In this document: positions 18,023 through 25,672 of the stretch, piece by piece | How the letters are laid out: each line of letters starts with the position of its first letter | Position numbering within the stretch: the stretch's first letter is position 1 | Source: Leifsonia sp. Root1293 | GTDB lineage: Bacteria > Actinomycetota > Actinomycetes > Actinomycetales > Microbacteriaceae | DNA: 64,000 nucleotides | NCBI RefSeq assembly: GCF_001425325.1 | Contig: NZ_LMEH01000001.1 | Location: 1,702,688-1,766,687 of the forward strand | Reading direction: 5' to 3' | Position numbers and translations under genes: made by a program | Notes under the pieces: generated by a model | What the model saw: the letters and a program-made list of their open reading frames with translations, nothing else | The model's database searches: none | Told to the model about the DNA's origin: nothing

Positions 18023-18469
18023 CTACACGGTGTTCCAGTGGCGCTGAGTCTCCGGGTGAAGGCGGATCCACACCATGCTGACGAGCTCTCCAGCGAAGTC
18101 GACGCTCACCGCTGCAGTCGCATTGCCATCTCGACTGAGCATGAGACCTGCCTGACCATTGACGGATCGCTCGACGATGACCAGGCCCTCCTGGCTTCCC
18201 ATGCCGTGGCGGAGTAGCGGCACGGCGTCGTGGGTTCCTCTCACCACCCGGATCGTCGGTGGAGTGGTCTCGCCCGAGTCCACGACAACCGTCACTCCGG
18301 GATCGAGAAGCGCAGCGAGATCCGCCGCACTCGCGTGCTCCGCCGCCAAACGGAACTTTCGTACGGCTCTGTAGTGCATGGGCCTGGCGAGCCACTCCCA
18401 GACAATGGGCCAGATACGCCTTGTGCCGGCCGCTCCGCCCGGGACCTGCTCGTGCGATGTGAGTGTCAT
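18023..18469 (-). CDS. stand-alone SnoaL/NTF2-like protein related to the sigma C-terminal domain
   Basis: A 148-residue soluble protein with an NTF2/SnoaL-like pattern, and no sigma domains. It shares short motifs with the C-terminal domain of the sigma factor at 19686: 'SVNGQAGLML' against 'NTNGQASVLL', and 'MVWIRLHPE' against 'VLWMMNPHK'. The DGGG motif of the sigma domain appears as DSGE here. The ATG at 18469 is used; GTG 18499 is also possible. A sigma-type site stands upstream. It may bind a small molecule or modulate the sigma factor; neither is shown. Confidence 0.7.
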   Translation of the reverse strand: MTLTSHEQVPGGAAGTRRIWPIVWEWLARPMHYRAVRKFRLAAEHASAADLAALLDPGVTVVVDSGETTPPTIRVVRGTHDAVPLLRHGMGSQEGLVIVERSVNGQAGLMLSRDGNATAAVSVDFAGELVSMVWIRLHPETQRHWNTV

Positions 18470-18554
18470 CCTGCACCCCGACTCCGACCTTGTTGCCAAC
18501 GATGGTGATTCGACGCCCTCACTCGTGGTTCCACGAGAGAGGGTTCACAAGGAT

Positions 18555-18581
18555 GACCGGCTTCAAGGCGGTTCTGTGACG
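18555..18581 (-). promoter_or_regulatory. ECF41-type promoter site upstream of SnoaL-like gene
   Basis: Minus-strand CGTCACA-N16-GGTC, with the spacer ending in CC so that the -10 reads CCGGTC. It lies 55-85 bases before the SnoaL-like gene, depending on the start chosen, and just upstream of (not inside) the next gene's stop codon. Confidence 0.75.
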
Positions 18582-18588
18582 ACGCCCG

Positions 18589-19236
18589 TCAGCGAGTCAC
18601 CGCAGGCGAGTCAGAAGTCCGCTCGGGGCTCTTCCTCGACCACTCCGCGGTGACTGCACGAACACGGCGACGCTGATAGGCGAACGTTGCCACCCAGACG
18701 AGAATGCCGACGAGCACGCCAGCCCACGTGGCGATCGCATTCGACGCCCCCAGGCCGACGCTCACGGCCAGAGCCGTGACTGCACCACCGAGAACGGCGT
18801 TGACCACTCCGATCATGCTGGCCATCCCGAAGAGGACCGACCACTTCGAATAGTGCACACCGTACTTCCCTGTGGTGAGCGGATCTTCCTCTGAGAAGAA
18901 CGTGGAAGCGTACGGGCCGAGGGTGGCGTAGTGAGCTCGGATCCGTTCCATCCGTCGCTCGACGGTGATGTTCTCGATGGTGGTGTCGACCAGACGGACG
19001 ACCGTGAACCATCCGAGGACCCAGATCGTGGGGAGGACCGTGAAGGCGAGCGGACCGAGGAGACCTTCCGCGTTGCTCGTGAAGCCGATCGCCACGAGTC
19101 CACCCGAGAGAGTCGACAGGTAGATCATGGAACGGGTTCCCGCCTCACCGATCGTGGAACTGGCGATCGACTGGAGCATGAACTGCTCGGATCCCAGCGC
19201 ACCCAGCAGGGCGGGAGCATCCTTCTCTTCGGACAT
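18589..19236 (-). CDS. predicted four-helix membrane protein, paralogue of 1140-1841
   Basis: A 215-residue protein with two hydrophobic hairpins separated by a charged loop 'RRMERIRAHYATLGPYAS', giving four predicted transmembrane helices. It is related throughout to the product of 1140-1841. The ATG at 19236 is preceded by TTGGAG; a longer frame to 19422 would run across the promoter site and is unlikely. A sigma-type site lies 41 bases upstream, so it probably belongs to the ECF41 regulon. No named family recognised; an envelope role is likely. Confidence 0.78.
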   Translation of the reverse strand: MSEEKDAPALLGALGSEQFMLQSIASSTIGEAGTRSMIYLSTLSGGLVAIGFTSNAEGLLGPLAFTVLPTIWVLGWFTVVRLVDTTIENITVERRMERIRAHYATLGPYASTFFSEEDPLTTGKYGVHYSKWSVLFGMASMIGVVNAVLGGAVTALAVSVGLGASNAIATWAGVLVGILVWVATFAYQRRRVRAVTAEWSRKSPERTSDSPAVTR

Positions 19237-19277
19237 CTTCTGACTCCAATCCGCAGGCATCGGCCCGCAACTACACA

Positions 19278-19304
19278 GACCGGAGAGGCGCTCCCGTTGT
19301 GACA
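19278..19304 (-). promoter_or_regulatory. ECF41-type promoter site upstream of membrane protein gene
   Basis: Minus-strand TGTCACA-N16-GGTC, the one site with the exact TGTCACA -35 I recall for ECF41. The -10 reads CCGGTC and ends 41 bases before the ATG at 19236, a normal leader length. This also argues against the longer upstream start for that gene. Confidence 0.78.
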
Positions 19305-19336
19305 TGCATCCGTCTGTCCCCGGTGTCCGACGGCCG

Positions 19337-19699
19337 TCAGCGGTTCGAAGAGTCGCGATTCCAGCTCTCGAGCTTCGGTGGCGATACGCACAGCCACAAT
19401 CTGGTGATCGCAGTCGAACCATCGACGCTCAGCACGCCGATGACTTCACCGCTCCCACGCCGAAGGGCGAGACCGGCCTGCCCATTGACGTTCGCGGTGA
19501 AGAATCCGGCATCCGGGTGCGAGGCTTGAAGATCGTGCAGCGCACGGACGACTCGCATGCGACCGCTGGTGACGCCGCCGGACTCATCACCGGAGTCGGT
19601 GACCATGGACACGTCACGGTGCAGGAGACTCACCATCGCAAGCTCATCCCCGTGGAGCAATGCGGAGCGCAGGCGAGCAGGCAGGTCATACCGCGGCAC
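19337..19699 (-). CDS. second stand-alone SnoaL-like protein, coupled to the sigma gene
   Basis: A 120-residue soluble protein that begins inside the 3' end of the sigma gene (14-base overlap) and is probably translated with it. It repeats features of the sigma C-terminal domain: 'ANVNGQAGLAL' matches 'ANTNGQASVLL', and 'LWLCVSPPKLE' matches 'LWMMNPHKLE'. It has DSGDESGG where the sigma has DGGG. It looks like a duplicated regulatory domain without the DNA-binding part, and may compete for the same ligand or contact the sigma core. Function not shown. Confidence 0.75.
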   Translation of the reverse strand: MPRYDLPARLRSALLHGDELAMVSLLHRDVSMVTDSGDESGGVTSGRMRVVRALHDLQASHPDAGFFTANVNGQAGLALRRGSGEVIGVLSVDGSTAITRLWLCVSPPKLESWNRDSSNR

Positions 19700-20567
19700 T
19701 GATGGTCACCGCTTCTAGCTTGTGCGGATTCATCATCCAGAGAACTTGATCGATGCCCTCGGCGCCCACGACGACGGTCAGCACCGCGAAGATGCTGCCC
19801 TCCTTGGACAGCAGCACGGAAGCCTGACCGTTCGTGTTGGCTTCGATGCTGTCGACGCCGGCCCAGAAATGCGAATGGAACGCGGTGATGAACTTCGCCA
19901 CGCGCTGGCGGCCGACCACCGGGAACTTCGAAGCACGCACTACGCCGCCGCCATCGGAGAACGAAACGACATCCTCAGCGAGGAGGTGCTCCAAACCGAC
20001 CAGGTCGCCGGTCTTCGCAGCGGCCAGGAATGCGGTGAGCAGCCTCCGCTGCTCGGACTGGGGCACCTCGCGTCTGCGTTCACCTGTGAGGTGCTTCCGC
20101 GCACGGGAGACGAGTTGCCGGGCCGCGGGCTCGGAGACCTGGACGATGTCACAGATCTGTTCGTAGGGGTAGGCGAAGGCTTCTCGCAGCACGTACGCAG
20201 CCCGCTCCGTCGGGGTGAGGCGCTCCAGCATCACGAGCACGGCGACGCCGAGTGCCTCCGCCCGCTCGGCGCCGAGGGTGGGGTCCTCGCTGGTGTCGAC
20301 CGGCTCCGGCAGCCAGGGGCCGATGTACGTCTCCCGCTGTGCACGAGCCGACTGGAGTGCATTGATCGCCAGACGGGTCGTCACCGTCGCCAGGAACGCT
20401 GACGGATCCTGCACCTGCGCGCGGTCAGCGCCCTGCCACCGCAGCCAGGCATCCTGGACGATGTCCTCCGCTTCGCTTGCACTGCCGAGCATCCGATATG
20501 CAATGCCGAACAGCCTTCCCCGCACGGCTTGGAAGGCGGCGAGTGCATCGTCGAGGGTCGCATCCAT
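19686..20567 (-). CDS. ECF41-type RNA polymerase sigma factor (SigJ-like)
   Basis: A 293-residue extracytoplasmic-function sigma factor with sigma2 (residues about 10-80), sigma4 (about 112-162) and a SnoaL-like C-terminal extension. The ECF41 hallmarks are a WLPEP linker (85-89), DGGG (205-208) and NPHKL (280-284, NPDKL in the consensus). In this family the extension, not a separate anti-sigma factor, tunes activity. Its own upstream region carries the GTCACA-N16-GGTC site, implying autoregulation. The same site precedes seven other transcription units nearby. The inducing signal is unknown. Confidence 0.93.
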   Translation of the reverse strand: MDATLDDALAAFQAVRGRLFGIAYRMLGSASEAEDIVQDAWLRWQGADRAQVQDPSAFLATVTTRLAINALQSARAQRETYIGPWLPEPVDTSEDPTLGAERAEALGVAVLVMLERLTPTERAAYVLREAFAYPYEQICDIVQVSEPAARQLVSRARKHLTGERRREVPQSEQRRLLTAFLAAAKTGDLVGLEHLLAEDVVSFSDGGGVVRASKFPVVGRQRVAKFITAFHSHFWAGVDSIEANTNGQASVLLSKEGSIFAVLTVVVGAEGIDQVLWMMNPHKLEAVTISAAV

Positions 20568-20619
20568 GGCTGATCCTGTCGTCAGGGGGAAGGGGACACC
20601 AGCTGTCCTCTCTATCTCT

Positions 20620-20646
20620 GACCGGTTGGACCACGCAGTTGTGACG
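20620..20646 (-). promoter_or_regulatory. ECF41-type promoter site upstream of the sigma gene
   Basis: Minus-strand CGTCACA-N16-GGTC (extended -10 CCGGTC) ending 52 bases before the sigma factor ATG. Its position before the sigma gene itself identifies this factor as the most likely reader of all eight sites, since ECF41 members usually transcribe their own gene or neighbour. Confidence 0.8.
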
Positions 20647-20757
20647 TCATCAGAGAAATCTATTGAAGAAGATCTCTCGTGACCATCGCCACGGTGCGAG
20701 TGCGCGGGACGAGTGGTCAGCCCCGCGCACTCAGACTGTTGATGCTTCCACTGAGGA

Positions 20758-21495
20758 TCAGGCGGCCACCTGATCCTGGGTCACCGCGCGAACAGCGTCG
20801 AGGATCGTCGCTGCCACCGCTTCGGGCTGCGAGACACTGATGGCGTGCGACGCGCCATCGATCTCGGTCGTGCCGCGCGAGCCTGCGCGCTCTGCGCCGG
20901 CACGGTGCACCGCAACCGGGATGTTGCGGTCCTCGCTACCGAACACATGCCAGGACGGGCGGTCCTTCCATCCGGGCGTCGTGGCCTGCACAGCGTCTTT
21001 CAGGGCAGCCTCCGTCACGGGGCGTTGGGTCGCCCCCATGAGCCCGGCGACCTGCACGGGCACGTCCGCCGCGAACTGGCCTCGGAACAGGGGCCGACGG
21101 ATCACGAGTTCCACGCCTCCGGTCGAGATCGGGCGGGCATCGAGGGCGTCACCGAGGGTGGAGCCGGGTTCACTTGCGGACAGCGAGAAGGCGCTGTCTC
21201 CGGGCTCGGGGACGAAGGCGCCGGCGTATACCAGGCCGACGACCTGGTCGTTGTGCGCAGAGGCCTCGCTGATGACGAGTCCTCCGTAGGAATGACCGAC
21301 GAGCACGACGGGTCCGTCGATGGAGGCGATGACGTCGCGGACGTATGCGGCGTCGCCGGCGAGGCTGCGGAGCGGGTTGGCGACCGCGACGGAGGTGACG
21401 CCCTCGGCGAAGAGGGCTGCGATGACGCCGTTCCAGCTGGCGGACTCGGCGAACGCGCCGTGCACGAACACGACGGTCGGCTTCTGATCTGACAT
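20758..21495 (-). CDS. alpha/beta hydrolase (small esterase-like)
   Basis: A 245-residue alpha/beta hydrolase with oxyanion motif 'FVHGAFAESASW' near the N-terminus, nucleophile elbow GHSYGG near residue 88, and 'GASHAISVSQPE' carrying the likely catalytic histidine. It resembles the plant-type esterase/salicylate-binding-protein group of soluble hydrolases. The ATG at 21495 is followed at once by the hydrolase core, so no signal peptide. A sigma-type site lies 54 bases upstream. Substrate unknown. Confidence 0.85.
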   Translation of the reverse strand: MSDQKPTVVFVHGAFAESASWNGVIAALFAEGVTSVAVANPLRSLAGDAAYVRDVIASIDGPVVLVGHSYGGLVISEASAHNDQVVGLVYAGAFVPEPGDSAFSLSASEPGSTLGDALDARPISTGGVELVIRRPLFRGQFAADVPVQVAGLMGATQRPVTEAALKDAVQATTPGWKDRPSWHVFGSEDRNIPVAVHRAGAERAGSRGTTEIDGASHAISVSQPEAVAATILDAVRAVTQDQVAA

Positions 21496-21549
21496 GACTG
21501 TTGCCTTTCTCGGATCCCGCCCGCCCAGTGCGGACGGGATGCAAACTCA

Positions 21550-21576
21550 GACCAAGCGGGGCGACCACTTGTGACC
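21550..21576 (-). promoter_or_regulatory. ECF41-type promoter site upstream of the 20758-21495 hydrolase
   Basis: Minus-strand GGTCACA-N16-GGTC, ending 54 bases before the hydrolase ATG. The base before GTCACA is G instead of C/T and the -10 reads TTGGTC, so it is one of the weaker members. It is divergent from the plus-strand site at 21599-21625. Confidence 0.7.
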
Positions 21577-21598
21577 ACATCCGGCGATTCTGCCGCTG

Positions 21599-21625
21599 CG
21601 TCACAACCGTGACGCCACCTCGGTC
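21599..21625 (+). promoter_or_regulatory. ECF41-type promoter site facing the small GNAT gene
   Basis: Plus-strand CGTCACA-N16-GGTC. The GGTC ends 151 bases before the GNAT ATG at 21777, which gives the longest leader of the set. The leader itself has no open frame I would call. With the minus-strand site at 21550 it forms a back-to-back promoter pair. Confidence 0.68.
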
Positions 21626-21776
21626 ATCACTTGTGACAGGCTCGGCCGAGTCGTGAGAGAAGAGCGGGAGTACCGGGTTTCAGGCGGCTTCTTCGGAGGT
21701 TGCGCCAAGCAGAGCATGACTGGTCCCACCCGCCGCCGAGGCTGTCTTCGTTCGCGACCGACCGTAGGAGGTCCCC

Positions 21777-22220
21777 ATGAGTGCAGGCGATGAAACCCGA
21801 CAGTTCGAGTACCCCGACTCCGCCGGCTATCCCGACGGATCCGGATTCCTGGATGAAGGCACAGCGGCCACGGTTGACGACGTGGCACGTCCTGCCGCCC
21901 ATGCGGTGGACCAACCGTCGGCAGAGGCGGAGTCCGAGATCCAGGTGCGCCATCGATCCGAGGAGCACATCTACGCGGCGATGGCCGCCGGTCGGCAGAT
22001 CGCAACCCTCCGATACGACATTGTGGATGGTCGAATGGTCCTCCTCGCCACGACGGTTGAACCGGAGTTTCGTGGTCGAGGCATAGCCTCAGACCTCATC
22101 GCCGATGCTCTCGACGACATCCGCGTTCGCGGCATGAAGGTCACGGTACGGTGCCCGGTAGTCGCAGCGTTCATCGCCGAGAACGGACAGTTCGCGGACG
22201 TGGTGCTGCCAGCACGATAG
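21777..22220 (+). CDS. small GNAT (YjdJ-type) protein with N-terminal extension
   Basis: A 147-residue protein. The C-terminal 90 residues form the short GNAT domain of the YjdJ type, with acetyl-CoA motif 'EFRGRGIASDLI' and the terminal 'CPVVAAFIAENGQFADVV' element. The first 50 residues are acidic and low in complexity (DETRQFEYPDSAGYPDGSG), unusual for this small family. A perfect AGGAGG lies before the ATG. It is the downstream gene of the plus-strand sigma-type site at 21599. Probable small-molecule or protein acetyltransferase. Confidence 0.82.
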   Translation: MSAGDETRQFEYPDSAGYPDGSGFLDEGTAATVDDVARPAAHAVDQPSAEAESEIQVRHRSEEHIYAAMAAGRQIATLRYDIVDGRMVLLATTVEPEFRGRGIASDLIADALDDIRVRGMKVTVRCPVVAAFIAENGQFADVVLPAR

Positions 22221-22374
22221 ACGCTTCGCGCAATGCCCGTGGATGGGAGCTCGACGCCGGTCCACGTGCCGTCTCTCGAGTGGAGGCCACAACGATTCAC
22301 CGCGCTCCGGTTCCGGAACGCGGTGAAGGTGGTGAACGTGACGGAGCCGAATCCCAGCAGCCCACCCGACCTGC

Positions 22375-23325
22375 TCAGGCGCGGCCGAGAGCCTTGCGGA
22401 GCACGTGCACGGCCTGCTCGACGGCAGCGGTCACCGCGGGAGACGGACGGAGCGGATTCAGCATCATGAAGTCGTGCAGGGTGTTGTTGTACCGCACGCT
22501 CGTGGTCCGCACCCCCGCCTCCGACAGGCGCCGCGCGTACGCTTCACCTTCGTCGCGGAGCACGTCGTTCTCGTCCGTCAGCAGGAACACCTCAGGAAGC
22601 CCGGTCAACTGTTCGATCTGTGCGCGAAGCGGCGAGGCCGTGTAGTCGCCCCGCATGGCGGCATCCGGAAGATAGCAATCCCAGAACCATGCCATGGCGG
22701 CGGCGGTCAGGTACGGGCCGTCGGCGAACTCGCGGTAGCTGTCCGTGTCCCGGCCGGCGTCGGTCACTGGGTAGTAGAGCGACTGATGAACGAAGGAGAC
22801 GTCGCCTCGTTCCTTGGCGAGGATGGCGACCACCGCGGTCATGTTTCCCCCGACGGAGTCTCCGGCCACCGCCAGGCGCTGTGCATCCAGGCCCTTGTCG
22901 GCGCCGGCTCGGGTGATCCACTGGGCGGTGGCGTAGGCCTGCTCGATGGCCACCGGATGCTTCGCCTCCGGCGACCTGTCGTACTCGACGAACACCACGG
23001 CGGCGTCGACGCCGACCGCGAGCTCGCGCACGAGACGGTCGTGCGTGGCGGCGTTGCCGATGACCCATCCGCCGCCGTGGATGTAGAGGATCGTCGGCAG
23101 GAGTCCAGTCGATCCGGCCGGCTTGACGATGCGCACCCGCACATCACCGACGGCGGCGGGAACGGTGATCCACTCCTCGTCGACGTCGAGCTTCGCGATC
23201 GGGGCGGCCTGCAGGTCGTCGAGGACCTTCCGGGCGCCTTCCGCGCCCAGTTGGTAGAGGAACGGTGGTGTCGAAGTGGCGTCGGCGATGGCCTGCGCTT
23301 CGGCGTCGAGGATGTGCGCGTGCAT
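22375..23325 (-). CDS. alpha/beta hydrolase, hormone-sensitive-lipase family
   Basis: A 316-residue esterase of the HSL (family IV lipase) type: oxyanion motif HGGGW, nucleophile elbow GDSVGGN, acid 'LLTDENDVLRDEGEAY' and a C-terminal 'NTLHDFMM' histidine. GGAAGG stands nine bases before ATG 23325, which is chosen over an upstream ATG. No signal peptide, so cytosolic. A sigma-type site lies 68 bases upstream and it diverges from the epoxide-hydrolase-like gene, whose site is only 46 bases away. Confidence 0.88.
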   Translation of the reverse strand: MHAHILDAEAQAIADATSTPPFLYQLGAEGARKVLDDLQAAPIAKLDVDEEWITVPAAVGDVRVRIVKPAGSTGLLPTILYIHGGGWVIGNAATHDRLVRELAVGVDAAVVFVEYDRSPEAKHPVAIEQAYATAQWITRAGADKGLDAQRLAVAGDSVGGNMTAVVAILAKERGDVSFVHQSLYYPVTDAGRDTDSYREFADGPYLTAAAMAWFWDCYLPDAAMRGDYTASPLRAQIEQLTGLPEVFLLTDENDVLRDEGEAYARRLSEAGVRTTSVRYNNTLHDFMMLNPLRPSPAVTAAVEQAVHVLRKALGRA

Positions 23326-23393
23326 GATGTGTGCCTTCCGTTGTGCGTCGGTGTGGGACAGGAGCATCCCTGACGGATGCCCCTGCCAGATAC

Positions 23394-23420
23394 GACCGGA
23401 GTGAACACCGGACTGTGACG
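23394..23420 (-). promoter_or_regulatory. ECF41-type promoter site upstream of the HSL-type hydrolase
   Basis: Minus-strand CGTCACA-N16-GGTC with the CCGGTC extended -10, ending 68 bases before the ATG at 23325. It is arranged back-to-back with the plus-strand site at 23466-23492. Confidence 0.75.
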
Positions 23421-23465
23421 AACGAGCGGATGCATTGACGGATGCTGTCGACCTCGCCAGGCGGT

Positions 23466-23492
23466 GGTCACAGACCGGCGCGCTGCCCGGTC
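23466..23492 (+). promoter_or_regulatory. ECF41-type promoter site upstream of the epoxide-hydrolase-like gene
   Basis: Plus-strand GGTCACA-N16-GGTC (extended -10 CCGGTC), ending 75 bases before the ATG at 23568. It is the last of the eight sites; none is seen before the second sigma gene at 24661. Confidence 0.72.
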
Positions 23493-23567
23493 GAAGCTGC
23501 TGGCGGGTTCACCTGACCATTCCGACTCACCATGCCGCCCATGACCCGTTGAACTGAGGAGCTCCCC

Positions 23568-24521
23568 ATGACTGACACCGCCACCCGTCGCCTCGAGCCA
23601 GTGCGGCACATCCGAACAGCACACCTCGACGTCGCATACTTCGAAGCCGGTCCGGCGGACGGCCGACCCGTCCTGCTCCTGCATGGGTTTCCGTACGACG
23701 TCAACAGCTACGTGGATGTAGCGCCGAACCTGGCCGACGCCGGTTTCCGCGTCATCGTGCCGTACCTGCGCGGACACGGCGACACACGCTTCCTGGACCA
23801 GTCCATCCCGCGCAGCGGCCAGCAGGCTGCACTCGGACACGATGTCCTCGAGCTCATGGACGCTCTTCGGATTCCCCAGGCGATCCTCGCGGGGTACGAC
23901 TGGGGCGGCCGCCCCGCCTGCGTCGTCGCCGCGCTGTGGCCCGAGCGTGTCACCGCCCTGGTGTCGGTCAACGGGTACCTCATCCAGGACATCAGCGCCT
24001 CGATGAAGCCGATCCGTCCGGACCTGGAGGCGGGATTCTGGTACTTCTTCTACTTCTTGACCGAGCGCGGTCGTGCCGGGCTCACCGAGAACCGCCGAGC
24101 AATCGCCGAGGTGATCTGGCGCCGCAATTCACCGCAGTGGGCGTTCACCGGATCAGACCTCGACCGTGCCGCGGCGTCGTTCGAGAATCCCGACTTCGTC
24201 GAGGTCGTGATCCACTCGTACCGGCATCGGCTTCTCCGCGTGGCTGGGGCGGCCGAGTACTCCGGGCTGGAATCCCGGTTGGCACAGTTGCCCTCGATCG
24301 CCGTTCCGACCATCACCCTGGACGGGCTCGCCGATGGCAATTTCCCGGCTCGAGACGCTGCCACCGCCGGTGCTCGTTTCGTGGGCCCCTACGAGCATCG
24401 TCAGGTTCCGCACGCAGGCCACAATCTGCCGCAGGAGTCGCCGCTGGCTTTCGCCGACGCGATTCGGAGCGCTGCGGACCTCGCCGCCGCGATGCCTGTA
24501 GAGCAAGCCCCGGCCCCCTGA
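23568..24521 (+). CDS. alpha/beta hydrolase, epoxide hydrolase-like
   Basis: A 317-residue hydrolase with 'LLLHGFPYDVNSY' (HGFP oxyanion motif), nucleophile position in 'AGYDWGGRPA' (an aspartate, as in epoxide hydrolases and haloalkane dehalogenases, not serine), and the C-terminal 'HAGHNLPQESP' histidine. The nucleophilic Asp supports epoxide or haloalkane chemistry over ester hydrolysis. GAGGAG stands before the ATG. A sigma-type site is 75 bases upstream. Confidence 0.87.
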   Translation: MTDTATRRLEPVRHIRTAHLDVAYFEAGPADGRPVLLLHGFPYDVNSYVDVAPNLADAGFRVIVPYLRGHGDTRFLDQSIPRSGQQAALGHDVLELMDALRIPQAILAGYDWGGRPACVVAALWPERVTALVSVNGYLIQDISASMKPIRPDLEAGFWYFFYFLTERGRAGLTENRRAIAEVIWRRNSPQWAFTGSDLDRAAASFENPDFVEVVIHSYRHRLLRVAGAAEYSGLESRLAQLPSIAVPTITLDGLADGNFPARDAATAGARFVGPYEHRQVPHAGHNLPQESPLAFADAIRSAADLAAAMPVEQAPAP

Positions 24522-24660
24522 ACGCTGGGGTTTTGGTGGCGCGACCGGGGTGACATGTATTAGATCGCTTGCCATTTACTCGTGTACTTACTAATCTGGG
24601 CGGCACCGACACTGCCGCCCGCGGAATCCCGCGAAGGACTGACGTTACGAGGCAACTGGA

Positions 24661-25641
24661 ATGGTTACGGATCAGAACATCGCTCTCGTCGATGGAAGCG
24701 ACGCACTCGCCGTCTTCGGTCAGATGCGCCGCCGACTGTTCGGCATCGCCTACCGCATCACCGGCACCGTGGCTGATGCCGAGGACGTCCTCCAGGACGC
24801 ATGGATCCGATGGCAGCTGTGCGACCGATCCTCGGTCCGCGATGCGCCGGCGTTCCTCGCCACCATAGTGACGCGTCTGGCAATCAACGTACTCAGCAGC
24901 GCCCACTCCAGACGCGAGACCTACATCGGCCCCTGGCTTCCCGCGCCAGTCGATACATCCGCCGATCCCACTCTCGGCGCCGAGCGCGAGGAGGCTCTGC
25001 AGCTCGCCACCATGATCGTCATGGAGACCCTCACTCCCTCTGAACGGGCCGCCTACGTGCTCCGGGAGGCATTCGACTACCCGTACGACCGCATCGCGGA
25101 AGTGTTGTCGACCACGGAAGTGGCCTCGCGCAAGCTTGTGAGCCGCGCGCGGAAACGCATGGCGGATGCGCCGATGCCCACGGATGATCGGACTGTCCAC
25201 GCCGATTTTCTCGAGGCCTTCCTGCTGGCCGCCCGCACCGGGGACATCAGCTCGTTGGAGAATCTCCTGGCAGTCGAGATCGTCAGCTACACCGACGGCG
25301 GAGGTCACGTCCGACACACTGCACGTCGCCCCATCACCGGCCGCGAGAAGGTGGTCCGCTTCCTTGCGGGTCTCGCACGCTGGTTCTGGAACGACCTCGA
25401 TCTCGTGCGCGCCGACATCAACGGGCGGCCCAGCGTCGTCCTCGTCCATGGCGCCGACCTGGTGGCCGTGCTCAGCATCACCGTCCAGTCCCGCGAGATC
25501 GCTCAGCTGCTCTGGATGATGAACCCCGGCAAGCTGGAAGTCGTGGCGAGCATGCGCTCATTGCAGTCCGCCCGAGGTGACTGGATCGTCGCTGAAGCGC
25601 CCCACCGACCGGCGCTGAGTCCCTCGTCTGCGATCATCTAG
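24661..25641 (+). CDS. second ECF41-type sigma factor
   Basis: A 326-residue ECF sigma factor very similar in plan to the one at 19686: sigma2, sigma4, WLPAP linker (92-96), DGGG (212-215) and NPGKL (288-292). It has an additional 33-residue tail past NPGKL; since the last residues of ECF41 extensions affect activity, the tail may matter. Its 140-base upstream gap is AT-richer than the surroundings but has no GTCACA-N16-GGTC site, so it is likely controlled differently from the first factor. The adjacent OhrR-like gene follows by 31 bases and may be co-transcribed. Confidence 0.92.
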   Translation: MVTDQNIALVDGSDALAVFGQMRRRLFGIAYRITGTVADAEDVLQDAWIRWQLCDRSSVRDAPAFLATIVTRLAINVLSSAHSRRETYIGPWLPAPVDTSADPTLGAEREEALQLATMIVMETLTPSERAAYVLREAFDYPYDRIAEVLSTTEVASRKLVSRARKRMADAPMPTDDRTVHADFLEAFLLAARTGDISSLENLLAVEIVSYTDGGGHVRHTARRPITGREKVVRFLAGLARWFWNDLDLVRADINGRPSVVLVHGADLVAVLSITVQSREIAQLLWMMNPGKLEVVASMRSLQSARGDWIVAEAPHRPALSPSSAII

Positions 25642-25672
25642 TCCACGATGCATTGGCATTAGAGTTGCACGC

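Noticed and set aside
21611-21638. TGTCACA-N17-CGTC on the minus strand, overlapping the other two sites
   Set aside because: It matches the classical ECF41 sequence but with a spacer of 17, while all accepted sites have exactly 16, and the hydrolase already has a site with the correct spacing nearer its start.
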